Assembly (NCBI GenBank): GCA_965369445.1
Contig: CBDUQU010000073.1
Coordinates: forward strand, 1-14,569
Direction of reading: 5' to 3'
DNA: 14,569 nt
Origin: SM23-73-3 sp965369445
GTDB lineage: Bacteria > Zixibacteria > MSB-5A5 > SM1-73
In this document: positions 7,270 through 14,477 of the stretch, in pieces
Layout: the number at the start of each line of letters is the position of its first letter
How positions within the stretch are numbered: the first letter of the stretch is position 1
Made by a program: the position numbers and the translations under genes
The notes under the pieces: model-generated
The model's input: the letters and a program-made list of their open reading frames with translations, nothing else
The model's database searches: none
Told to the model about the DNA's origin: nothing

Positions 7270-7447
7270 AATCAAACCAGGGAAGAAGGTAGCGATAAAA
7301 CCCCTCATCGAAGAGCTGCTCGGAATGGGCCTTTTCTATCGCGTCCTTCAGTTCCTGAAGACGCTCGAGCGAGACGAACCGGACTGCGAAGCCATGCTCG
7401 CTTAACCTCAAAGATACACTTGAAGATAGAACATCCTTGCCTCTCAT
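7268..7447 (-). pseudogene. Truncated N-terminal fragment of a 4Fe-4S (QueG-like) protein
   Basis: About 60 residues from an ATG at 7447 read MRGKDVLSSSVSLRLSEHGF, then FVSLERLQELKDAIEKAHSE and LFDEGFYRYLLPWFDF. This pattern (short helix, a SLERL-EL--IE segment, then GLxxxEFYR..L..F.F) resembles the N-terminus of epoxyqueuosine reductase-like and related 4Fe-4S double-cluster proteins. The cysteine clusters and the catalytic body are missing. The frame continues a further 28 codons into repeat copy 2, to 7181, but those residues are translated hairpin. No Shine-Dalgarno is evident. I take it as the remnant of a gene interrupted by the repeat; the family match is from pattern memory and is moderate. 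Confidence 0.42.
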
Positions 7448-7520
7448 CACTGTATTCTACGAGGCATCCGGGCAGCAATTGGCTTGGCGGAGTGCCCTGG
7501 AACATCCTGATTCGCCAAGA

Positions 7521-8354
7521 TCAAGAACGAGGTACCCGCTCAAAGAGCAGTTTCACCTTGAATTTTTCTGCAGCCGCGCGTTTGATCACTTCCCGAGCCT
7601 CCTCCGCAAGCTCGCCCCTGTAAAACACGGTGATTACCCCCGGCCCCGTAACACCGACGCCCGAATAGGCTCGTCCCTTTGGAAACAGGCCTTTCACGAA
7701 ATCCGCAACGAGGAGAAGACCCTCGTCGCGCGCTGAGAAGGACCCACGCCGCCCGGCGGCCTCCGAGACTAGTGTGTCAATCCTCTCCCCCATGGACTCG
7801 ATCTGCAGCGCCAGGTAATCGAGCTTTGACTCAGCCCCGGCTTCCACTTCGTACGCCTTGGCTTCGGTTTTCAAGCCGAAGTACTTCCACAACGTGTTTA
7901 CATCTTTGCTTCTCTCCGCAGATGTCCGCAGATGTTCGGATGTTTTCTTTATTTCTGCGTCAATTAGCCAGGGTTCAAGGGAACTCTCATACTCTTGGTA
8001 ATTCAGTATCGCTGTGTCGAAAGGCACCTTCGGGGTAAGTTCATCCTTCACTACACATACCGGCTTGTTTAAAGCCGTGCGGATGCCGAATTCGAAGAAG
8101 ACGTTTGGATTCAAACATGACATGTCACAAAGGACAATCTCGGCGGTCTCAAGATTGCTTATTATATTTGCTTGAATCAGGTCCGAACCCTTGGCCATCG
8201 GTGGTATTGGTTTGTACCCGGCTTTTTCAACACTGGGGATGAAGAGGCACTCGAGAACGTGCTTAAAATGCTCCTTCCCGTCGCGATATTTGTCCACCCA
8301 GGGTTCTGGGGTGGTAATCGGCATGATGATGAAACAGCTTTTTTGCTCTGCCAT
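7521..8354 (-). CDS. NDT/TIR-like domain protein, putative nucleotide-targeting effector
   Basis: The 277-residue protein begins SCFIIMPIT, a first beta strand of the kind found in TIR-like and nucleoside 2-deoxyribosyltransferase-like domains. The hallmark stretch is AEIVLCDMSCLNPNVFFEFG (residues 71-90), followed by IRTALNKPVCVVKD. Asp77, Asn82/Asn84 and Glu88 are the candidate active-site residues, by analogy with the glutamate in NDT and TIR NADase folds. A charged linker (about 135-210) leads to a small alpha/beta C-terminal domain (GLLLVADFVKGL...GVITVFYRGELAEEAREV). Related domains often cleave nucleosides or NAD+ in anti-phage systems, but this protein is uncharacterised and could be a metabolic NDT relative. 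It has GAGAGG 6 nt upstream and follows the membrane-protein gene by 145 bp on the same strand. Confidence 0.72.
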   Translation of the reverse strand: MAEQKSCFIIMPITTPEPWVDKYRDGKEHFKHVLECLFIPSVEKAGYKPIPPMAKGSDLIQANIISNLETAEIVLCDMSCLNPNVFFEFGIRTALNKPVCVVKDELTPKVPFDTAILNYQEYESSLEPWLIDAEIKKTSEHLRTSAERSKDVNTLWKYFGLKTEAKAYEVEAGAESKLDYLALQIESMGERIDTLVSEAAGRRGSFSARDEGLLLVADFVKGLFPKGRAYSGVGVTGPGVITVFYRGELAEEAREVIKRAAAEKFKVKLLFERVPRS

Positions 8355-8377
8355 AGCGAACCTCTCTCTTTTTTGTC

Positions 8378-8500
8378 CTATGCAGGTCTTGGGGTCTTGT
8401 ATTGCTGTCTATGTATTGCCGGCACAACAGTCTTGATTACGCAGTTGCCTCCAGAACCAACGCGCAACATTCGGGTCCCGTGGCTGCTCAGGCGACCCAT
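8378..8500 (-). CDS. Possible 40-codon ORF between the two accessory genes (uncertain)
   Basis: A 40-residue frame beginning MGRLSSHGTR starts at an ATG that overlaps the stop codon of the membrane-protein gene (TGATG) and ends 23 bp before the next gene. The overlap suggests translational coupling, but there is no recognisable family, composition is unremarkable and chance is likely. It is recorded because it fills the otherwise empty 145-bp gap. Confidence 0.18.
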   Translation of the reverse strand: MGRLSSHGTRMLRVGSGGNCVIKTVVPAIHRQQYKTPRPA

Positions 8501-9189
8501 CATGAAATCGAAGCAATCGCCTCCTTCATGACCTTTTGCCTTAGTTCGGTCAATTCTTGAATCCCTAGGACCTGCTGCAAATGGCTGATGATTCTTTCAT
8601 GGGCAAGGTCTTCATCCACGCCCTTTTCTTCGGTTTCGAGACCCGTCACTTGCGAAAAGATGTGGTACATACGATCGACGATTTTGTCCCTCTTTGCGCC
8701 TACTTGGATGTACTCCAGGAGACGGTCGTCCGCGCCGATTCTTCTTAGCGCCTGCTCGTACGGGCGTATTTTGTCGAGAATATCTTCAGTTAGCCAAGTA
8801 CGAGACTTCAGCCTGATGCCAGCCAGTTTGTCTGCTAGCGAATTGGCATTGCTCGTGGGGCCTTCGACTACGAGGCGCCTCCATCCCGTCTCCATCTGGT
8901 CAATGTACTTCTCACAAAACTCAACGTGCTTGTCAAAGGCAACACCCGCCATATGTGATGTGACTCCCAGGTTGAAGAACTGCTGCTTTCTCTGTAGCTC
9001 CTTTTCCCTCTCGTACCTGATTTTGTCCCGGAGTACTTGGAAGACTACAGCAGCCAACGCCGTAGCTCCCGGGAGGGATGCCACGCCCCTGAACACCTGG
9101 GATACCGGCAGGAACACAGCCGCGGCAAATGATACAACGACAACCGCAAGCAAAGCCAAGTAGAGCCTTTGTGAAAACTCTATGTTCAT
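8500..9189 (-). CDS. Membrane protein with two N-terminal TM helices, uncharacterised
   Basis: The 229-residue protein has two predicted membrane helices, about residues 10-28 (LYLALLAVVVVSFAAAVF) and 36-54 (around LPGATALAAVVFQV), then a basic boundary (LRDKIRYEREKELQRKQQ) and a cytosolic all-helical domain. That domain contains FFNLGVTSHMAGVAFDKHVE and RRIGADDRLLEYIQVG, which I recognise as conserved in a group of widespread hypothetical proteins without an assigned function. The Shine-Dalgarno is weak (CGAG about 7 nt before ATG). A possible promoter upstream is TTGCTA, 17 bp, TATCAT. It precedes the NDT/TIR-like gene on the same strand, and could anchor or regulate that effector. Confidence 0.82.
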   Translation of the reverse strand: MNIEFSQRLYLALLAVVVVSFAAAVFLPVSQVFRGVASLPGATALAAVVFQVLRDKIRYEREKELQRKQQFFNLGVTSHMAGVAFDKHVEFCEKYIDQMETGWRRLVVEGPTSNANSLADKLAGIRLKSRTWLTEDILDKIRPYEQALRRIGADDRLLEYIQVGAKRDKIVDRMYHIFSQVTGLETEEKGVDEDLAHERIISHLQQVLGIQELTELRQKVMKEAIASIS

Positions 9190-9214
9190 TGCAGTCTCGG
9201 CGATTCACCACTCC

Positions 9215-9275
9215 AATAAAGCATAAACCCAAGGCAATCTAATGATATATCGAGAAATACATTCTAGCAAGCGAT
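9215..9275 (-). promoter_or_regulatory. Possible promoter for the membrane-protein gene
   Basis: On the minus strand, in the 110-bp gap after the NifS-SelD gene, TTGCTA and TATCAT stand 17 bp apart in AT-rich DNA. The -35 is a partial match, so this is tentative. If real, it would give the two-gene accessory module its own transcript instead of read-through from the upstream gene. Confidence 0.4.
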
Positions 9276-9299
9276 TTTCGGGGTATGTCTGAAGCTTTT

Positions 9300-11513
9300 T
9301 CAGGATTTGGCTACGATCTTACCCCTCCCCGGCCCCGTGAAATCTCCGACGTGCGCCGCCTCGGCAATGCCTCTTTCCTTTAGTGCTTTCAGCATCTCGT
9401 CCTTCCTGTCTGCTGGCAGCACTATGAGCAACCCCCCTGAGGTCTGCGCATCGCACAGAACAAGTTGGCCCGTTTGGGGAATACCCTCATCCCACTCGAC
9501 GGCGTCCGATACGAAATCTAAGTTGGAAAGGCTGCCACCGGGAACTGCTCCGGCTGCTGCCAGGTCCCAGGCTTCCTTTATTACGGGTACCTTGCTGGCA
9601 TATATCACAGCATCCACTTTGCTTGCCCGTGTCATCTCCCTCAGGTGGCCTAACAGCCCGAATCCGGTCACGTCTGTGCAGGCATGCGCGCCAACTTTCA
9701 GCATTGCTTCGGCTGCATCTCTGTTGAGGGTGCTCATCACCTTCACGGCCTTCTGGGCGAGTTCGTCTGAGGCCATGCCGCGTTTTACGGCGGTGGAGAT
9801 GATTCCCAGCCCTATCGGCTTGGTCAATATGATTGCATCACCCGGCTTAGCCTTATCATTCGTCAGAACTTGATCAGGATCGATGATCCCGGTCACCACC
9901 AGGCCAAATTTCGGCTCGTTGTCCTCCACCGTATGCCCTCCCAGGATGCCAATGCCTGCCTCTTTAGCCTTGTCGTGTGCCCCTTTCAATATCTGCTGGA
10001 GAACCTCTAAAGGCAGTCGTTTCTCCGGAAAACCCACCACGCTCAAGGCAAAAATGGGTCGTCCGCCCATGGCATAGATGTCGCTTAAGGAATTCGCCGC
10101 CGCAATGGCGCCAAAATCGTAAGGGTCGTCAACGACTGGAGTAAAGAAGTCCACTGTCTGGACAATTGCTGTGCTATCTTTCAAGCGGTACACAGCCGCA
10201 TCATCTGAGGTGGTGGTGCCGACAATTACGTTGGAATCAGCCACAGGTGGCAGGCTCTTAAGCACCTCTTCCAAAGCCTGCGGCCGCAGTTTGCAGGCAC
10301 AGCCCAAGCCGTGAGTGTAGTGAGTCAATTTGATCTCTTTCAGATCGACCTTTTCGGCGGTCGGGACTTCTGGGCTGGGAGATAGACGAGCTACTGCCTG
10401 GGTGATGGCATCAGCCGCTTGGTCAATCTCCTTTGCGGTGGTGTGACGCCCGGTTGAGAATCGAATGGTCTCGAATGCCATTTCGGGGGGAACCTTCATG
10501 GCCAGCAGAACCGACGAAGGCTCCTTCGAATCTGCATGACAGGCAGCTCCCGGAGAGGCAGCGACTTCTTCCAGTTCAGAGAGCAGGGTATTGGCGTCGA
10601 CCCCAGGGAAGCTTACACTCAGCGTGTTGGGCAATCGTTTCTCCGGATGGCCATTCAATCTAATCCCAGGAATGCCCTTCTTCAAACCCTCCCACAGGCG
10701 GTCGCGCAGAGTTCGCATATGGGCTGCTTTCTTTTCTAAGTCTCTCTGTGCAATTTCCGCCGCCTTTCCCAATCCCACGATCTCCAACACGTTCTCGGTG
10801 CCCGCCCTTCTGCCTTGCTCATGATCGGCGCCATGTACCAGCGTTTCGATCTTAATCCCGCGACGGATGTACAGGGCGCCGACGCCTTTTTGTGCATAGA
10901 ACTTGTGTCCGGCAATGGAGAGAAGATCAACGCCAAGCTCCTCAACATTGGTGGGTATCTTGCCCACACACTGAGCCGAATCAGTGTGAAAGACTATGTT
11001 GTGTTCACGAGCGATTTTACTGATCTCGGAAATCGGCTGGATGGTGCCCACCTCGTTGTTAGCCTGCATTATGGTGATCAGGATTGTCTGAGGTGTAATC
11101 GCATTCCTCACCCTCTCCTGGTCAACTAACCCATACTCGTCCACCGGCACATAAGTGACCGTGAAGCCTTGTTTCTCCAGCCATTTGCAGGGATTGATCA
11201 CCGCCGGGTGCTCGACCTCAGACGTGATAATGTGTTTGCCCCTATCCTGCAAAGCGTAGGCCACCCCCTTGATTGCCAGGTTGTTGGACTCGCTTCCTCC
11301 ACTGGTGAAGATCACCTCGTCGGGATTGCACCCTAAAAGTTCGGCCACCTGTCGGCGGGCTTTCTCCACCGCCAGCTTCGTCTGGGTTCCGTACCAGTGG
11401 GCGCTTGAAGGGTTGCCGAAATGCTCCTGCAAAAAAGGGAGCATGGCCTCGGCAACCTCGGGGTCTACAGGTGTAGTAGCATTATGATCTAAGTAGATCG
11501 GTTTTTTCGCCAT
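9300..11513 (-). CDS. selD: Cysteine desulfurase (NifS-like) fused to selenide, water dikinase (SelD)
   Basis: One uninterrupted 737-residue frame joins two enzymes. Residues 1-377 are a class V PLP aminotransferase: IYLDHNATTPVDPEV, SEVEHPAV, the PLP lysine Lys204 in SIAGHKF, and the sulfur/selenium-accepting Cys325 in SPGAACHADSKEPSS. After a ~15-residue linker, residues 393-737 are SelD: LTHYTHGLGCACKLRP with catalytic Cys405 and Lys408 (cysteine, not selenocysteine), DDAAVY, the ANSLSDIYAMGG substrate loop, GGHTVED and DVTGFGLLGH. SelD makes selenophosphate from selenide and ATP for selenocysteine or selenouridine; a desulfurase domain can release selenium from selenocysteine. ATG at 11513 has AGGA 8 nt upstream, and the longer frame to 11672 is an unconserved read-back. 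No selA, selB or selC is in the window. Confidence 0.96.
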   Translation of the reverse strand: MAKKPIYLDHNATTPVDPEVAEAMLPFLQEHFGNPSSAHWYGTQTKLAVEKARRQVAELLGCNPDEVIFTSGGSESNNLAIKGVAYALQDRGKHIITSEVEHPAVINPCKWLEKQGFTVTYVPVDEYGLVDQERVRNAITPQTILITIMQANNEVGTIQPISEISKIAREHNIVFHTDSAQCVGKIPTNVEELGVDLLSIAGHKFYAQKGVGALYIRRGIKIETLVHGADHEQGRRAGTENVLEIVGLGKAAEIAQRDLEKKAAHMRTLRDRLWEGLKKGIPGIRLNGHPEKRLPNTLSVSFPGVDANTLLSELEEVAASPGAACHADSKEPSSVLLAMKVPPEMAFETIRFSTGRHTTAKEIDQAADAITQAVARLSPSPEVPTAEKVDLKEIKLTHYTHGLGCACKLRPQALEEVLKSLPPVADSNVIVGTTTSDDAAVYRLKDSTAIVQTVDFFTPVVDDPYDFGAIAAANSLSDIYAMGGRPIFALSVVGFPEKRLPLEVLQQILKGAHDKAKEAGIGILGGHTVEDNEPKFGLVVTGIIDPDQVLTNDKAKPGDAIILTKPIGLGIISTAVKRGMASDELAQKAVKVMSTLNRDAAEAMLKVGAHACTDVTGFGLLGHLREMTRASKVDAVIYASKVPVIKEAWDLAAAGAVPGGSLSNLDFVSDAVEWDEGIPQTGQLVLCDAQTSGGLLIVLPADRKDEMLKALKERGIAEAAHVGDFTGPGRGKIVAKS

Positions 11514-11571
11514 GATTTGATCCTGATCGTCGGATGCCCACAGGACTCTTCGTACCTTACCCCCTTGTTCC

Positions 11572-11665
11572 CCCCATTTCATGTCGAAGATCCCGCCACG
11601 GACGGGGGAAAGGGGGATAGGGGGAGAGGTCTTCAGAAGTGCAGCAAAGTCCCCTGTATAGGGGA
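11572..11665. repeat. Palindromic, G-tract-rich intergenic element
   Basis: The 189 bp between the prolyl oligopeptidase and NifS-SelD genes contain a TCCCCT-GTAT-AGGGGA hairpin (11650-11665), GAAGA/TCTTC arms around 11587-11634, and three plus-strand runs of five G (11604-11608, 11612-11616, 11620-11624) separated by 3 bp, followed by GG. It looks like a dispersed palindromic repeat; a terminator T-run is absent. The C-rich strand would be in the transcript. Confidence 0.55.
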
Positions 11666-11702
11666 TTCGCAATGACTCTCATGAACTTCCATTCCATTTG
11701 TA

Positions 11703-13883
11703 TCAATACTCTATTCCTAACTGCCAGAAGACGAAGGTCCAGATGTCGGTGTATTCTTCTACCGACTTGGAGAGCGGCGTTCCCGCCCCGTGGCCGGCTT
11801 TGGTGGCGATGCGCAGGAGTATGGGCGCCTCCGAGGAGGTCGCCGCCTGCAGGCGGGCAGCCATCTTCTTTGCATGCATGGGATCCACCCGGGTGTCTGA
11901 ATCTGCGGTCAAAAGCAGCGTGGCCGGATACGGCGTTCCGTCGACGACCCGGTGGTAAGGAGAATAAGCATAGAGCCACTGAAACTGTACCGAATCCTCC
12001 GGCGACCCGTATTCGTAAATCCACAGCTTGGCGATCAAGAAATGGTGATACCTGGTCATATCCAGAAGAGGATTCCAGCAGATGACCGCCCTGAACAAAT
12101 CCGGCCTCTGGGTCATTACCGCCCCAACCAGAAGCCCCCCGTTGCTCCCTCCCCAGATTACCAGTTGCGAAGGGCTGGTGTACCCGTTGGAGATCAACCA
12201 CTCGGCAGCGGCAATGAAATCGTCAAAGACGTTCTGCTTGTTCTCTAACATCCCCTCCTTGTGCCACCTCTCGCCATATTCCGATCCTCCCCTCAGATTG
12301 GGAACTGCCAGGACCCCTCCGTGTTCCAACCAGAGAAACCTGTTTCGATGAAAGGTGGGGGTTGCGGCGGAGTTGAACCCGCCGTAACCGGTCAACAGGG
12401 TGGGATTACTCCCATCCAGCTTGATTCCTTTTCGATGCACCAGAAACATGGAGACTCTGGTTCCATCTTTGGACTCGTACCACACCTGCTCCACCTGATA
12501 GGGCGAGGTATCGAGGTCTGATTCTGCCTGGTCCCAAAGCGTGAGTTTCTCCGTTTTAAGATCATAATGGTAAATGGTAGGCGGCATGAAATAGGAGTGG
12601 AAGCCAAAGCAAACCTCAGTCCCGTCCCATTCGCCATGGATACTATACACAGAGCCCAATGTGGGCAGCTCGATGTCTTTGATGTATTCGCCGGAGAGAG
12701 TGAATATCTTCAACCGGGATGAGGCGTTATGCATGTATTGGACCACCAGCCAGTCTCCTACCACGATCACGTTTTTTAGGACCGACTCATCCTCACTAAT
12801 GAGTTCCTCCCAGTTTTCCTCGGCCGGCGCCTTCAGATCTACCCTGACAAAGCGATAGTTGCTGGCCTTATAGTTGGTGTGAAGATAGAGGTTGTCTCCC
12901 ACCATCTCTCCGTTGAAGATGGCACCGGTTCCCACCGCGACCGGGATGAACCCTTCTGGTCCGACGGATTCCGGGGAAGATTTCAACTCGCGAAAATAGA
13001 CGTCGGTCTTATCCCAGCCCATGAATATCGAGAGCAAAAGATACCGGTCATCCGGCGAGAAGGATATGCTCAACCATTCGGTCATGTCCCGTCCCTCGCC
13101 AAATACCTTGGGATCATCCTCCGGGTCGGTTCCCACTTTATGATAGAACAGGTGTCGATGATAGCTCTCCTCCCCCTCCGGAACCGTGCCTGCTGCCGGC
13201 AGGCGGGAATAATAAAACCCGGTATTGTCGCTCTTCCAGGATAAGGCGGTGTATCGCGTCCTGGTGATGACGTCGGGCAGTTGTGCACCCGTCTTGACGT
13301 CCAGGACATAGAGGGTGCTTTGCTCGGTGCCTTCACGGGAAAGGCCGTAAGCTAAGAGTTTTCCATCGTCTGAAGGAAACCACCAGTCTAAGGCAACCAG
13401 ACCCTCTTCGTCCAGGGCGTTCGGATCTATCAACACCTTCTCTCTGCCGTCTAATCCCTGCCGCACGTAGAGAATCGGCTGGTCTTGCTTTCCCTCCCGC
13501 TTGGTATAGAAGTACCGGCCCTTTCGCGGCTTGGGCGAGTCGATATAACCTATGGAGAAGAGCGTCTCTAAGCGTTCTCCGATTTTCTTGTGATTTGAAA
13601 GATTATCCAGTGCAGACCGGGTATACTGGTTTTGTGCATCGACCCATTTCCCCACCTCTTCACTCTCCGTATCCTCCAACCAGCGGTATGGGTCCTCCAC
13701 TTTATGCCCGAAAATCTCTTTTGTCACGTTGTCGGTCCGCGTCTCCGGTGGTGCCCCAAGAACGGCCCCCTCCTTCAGATTGGAACAGGTGTCACAGGCA
13801 AGAGTGAGCAAAAGAGCCAAACCCGCAAACAGCACTAAAAGGCCCCCGATAGAGAATCTGTACATTACCTGCCTGCCATTCAT
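11703..13883 (-). CDS. Prolyl oligopeptidase (S9A serine peptidase), putative lipoprotein
   Basis: A 726-residue peptidase that would cleave short peptides after proline. The N-terminus has a positively charged start, a hydrophobic stretch (about residues 10-29) and Cys30 in LLLTLACDTC, so it is probably an exported lipoprotein, although the -3 residue of the lipobox is Thr. After it come EDPYRWLED, a beta-propeller (about 110-470) and an alpha/beta-hydrolase domain. The triad is visible: Ser580 in WGGSNGGLL, Asp663 in ADSDTRVDP (two before Arg665) and His698 in KAGHGAG. Length matches the family. The start at 13883 has GGAGG 4 nt upstream; a frame to 13952 is less supported. It likely recovers or processes extracytoplasmic peptides. 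It lies upstream of NifS-SelD on the same strand, 189 bp away. Confidence 0.95.
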   Translation of the reverse strand: MNGRQVMYRFSIGGLLVLFAGLALLLTLACDTCSNLKEGAVLGAPPETRTDNVTKEIFGHKVEDPYRWLEDTESEEVGKWVDAQNQYTRSALDNLSNHKKIGERLETLFSIGYIDSPKPRKGRYFYTKREGKQDQPILYVRQGLDGREKVLIDPNALDEEGLVALDWWFPSDDGKLLAYGLSREGTEQSTLYVLDVKTGAQLPDVITRTRYTALSWKSDNTGFYYSRLPAAGTVPEGEESYHRHLFYHKVGTDPEDDPKVFGEGRDMTEWLSISFSPDDRYLLLSIFMGWDKTDVYFRELKSSPESVGPEGFIPVAVGTGAIFNGEMVGDNLYLHTNYKASNYRFVRVDLKAPAEENWEELISEDESVLKNVIVVGDWLVVQYMHNASSRLKIFTLSGEYIKDIELPTLGSVYSIHGEWDGTEVCFGFHSYFMPPTIYHYDLKTEKLTLWDQAESDLDTSPYQVEQVWYESKDGTRVSMFLVHRKGIKLDGSNPTLLTGYGGFNSAATPTFHRNRFLWLEHGGVLAVPNLRGGSEYGERWHKEGMLENKQNVFDDFIAAAEWLISNGYTSPSQLVIWGGSNGGLLVGAVMTQRPDLFRAVICWNPLLDMTRYHHFLIAKLWIYEYGSPEDSVQFQWLYAYSPYHRVVDGTPYPATLLLTADSDTRVDPMHAKKMAARLQAATSSEAPILLRIATKAGHGAGTPLSKSVEEYTDIWTFVFWQLGIEY

Positions 13884-14231
13884 CAGACCTCCAGGAAATG
13901 GGATTGAAATTACAGCCGCGCTGTTATGTGAGCCCGGATGTCGTACACGCAAGCTTACAGCTAAGATAAGTGCTGGAGGTGAATAAGCAAGTCAAATATC
14001 TTCTGTCTATGCTGGACTCATCAGACTTCTTGACAAACGGAGAGACTCAGGCCCGCAAGAACTTACCAGGAGCGAAGCTCGCCGGCAAAAGGTGGATGTT
14101 ATGATCCAACCTTTTTTCTTGTGTGGGAGGGGCTGCATTCTGACCGATTCGACAACGGGCTAAGTCTTTGAGATACCAGCACCCAACTTAAGATAGGTGC
14201 TGGCCTCCTACAAGCGGCGGCCAGAAAATCG
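13884..14231. other. Non-coding divergent intergenic region with related hairpin motifs
   Basis: I see no credible gene here. It contains a perfect 8-bp hairpin, CCAGCACC (14176-14183) and GGTGCTGG (14196-14203), whose AAGATAGGTGCTGG segment is echoed by AAGATAAGTGCTGG at about 13963-13976. One TTGACA at 14030 has no convincing -10. A clear promoter for the prolyl oligopeptidase on the minus strand was not found. Confidence 0.6.
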
Positions 14232-14259
14232 TTGACAAAACGAGAAATTCTGGTAAATT
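14232..14259 (+). promoter_or_regulatory. Possible sigma-70 promoter for the secreted-protein gene
   Basis: A perfect TTGACA (14232-14237) is followed after 16 bp by TAAATT (14254-14259), a 4-of-6 match to the -10 consensus. It points towards the plus-strand gene at 14478, which would leave an untranslated leader of about 210 nt. Confidence 0.5.
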
Positions 14260-14289
14260 AGATCCAAGAGGATAGAATCGCTCCATTTT

Positions 14290-14454
14290 GTGCTTGACTT
14301 GAAAGAAGGAAGTCGCTTGCAGTGCCGTTTATTGAAATCCCAGGGCATCACGCTGGTGTCAGCTAGTTCTCCCGACAGGGAAGCTCTCCGCAAGAGAGTG
14401 CGGGCCAGTGGATGCCGGGGTTTTCTTAAGATACCGCTTTGGGTCAACCGATAA
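14290..14454 (+). pseudogene. Possible remnant of a response-regulator receiver domain
   Basis: A frame from a GTG at 14290 to TAA at 14454 reads VLDLKEGSRLQCRLLKSQGI, then TLVSASSPDREALRKRVRAS and GCRGFLKIPLWVNR. The VLDL start, the LQxxLL helix, the SAS-type strand and the GCxxFLxKP-like ending resemble the second half of a FixJ-type receiver domain, with the loop after the Asp apparently shortened. There is no convincing ribosome site, and the N-terminal half and output domain are absent. The same bases can form a 12-bp stem with one bulge (14344-14356 with 14405-14416) and inner hairpins, so an untranslated structured leader is an alternative. Both readings are weak. Confidence 0.3.
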
Positions 14455-14477
14455 TGTCTTTAAACAAGGGGAGGGAA

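Noticed and set aside
9300..11513. In-frame TGA selenocysteine codon at the SelD active site
   Set aside because: The residue is encoded as cysteine (GLGCACK), and the frame has no internal TGA.
11557..12201. A long minus-strand frame (214 codons) across the end of the prolyl oligopeptidase gene
   Set aside because: It is a shadow in another frame of the peptidase, whose catalytic motifs are intact, and it then reads through the palindromic intergenic element.
14030..14058. TTGACA at 14030 as a second promoter
   Set aside because: The bases 17 bp downstream (CCGCAA) bear no resemblance to a -10 element.
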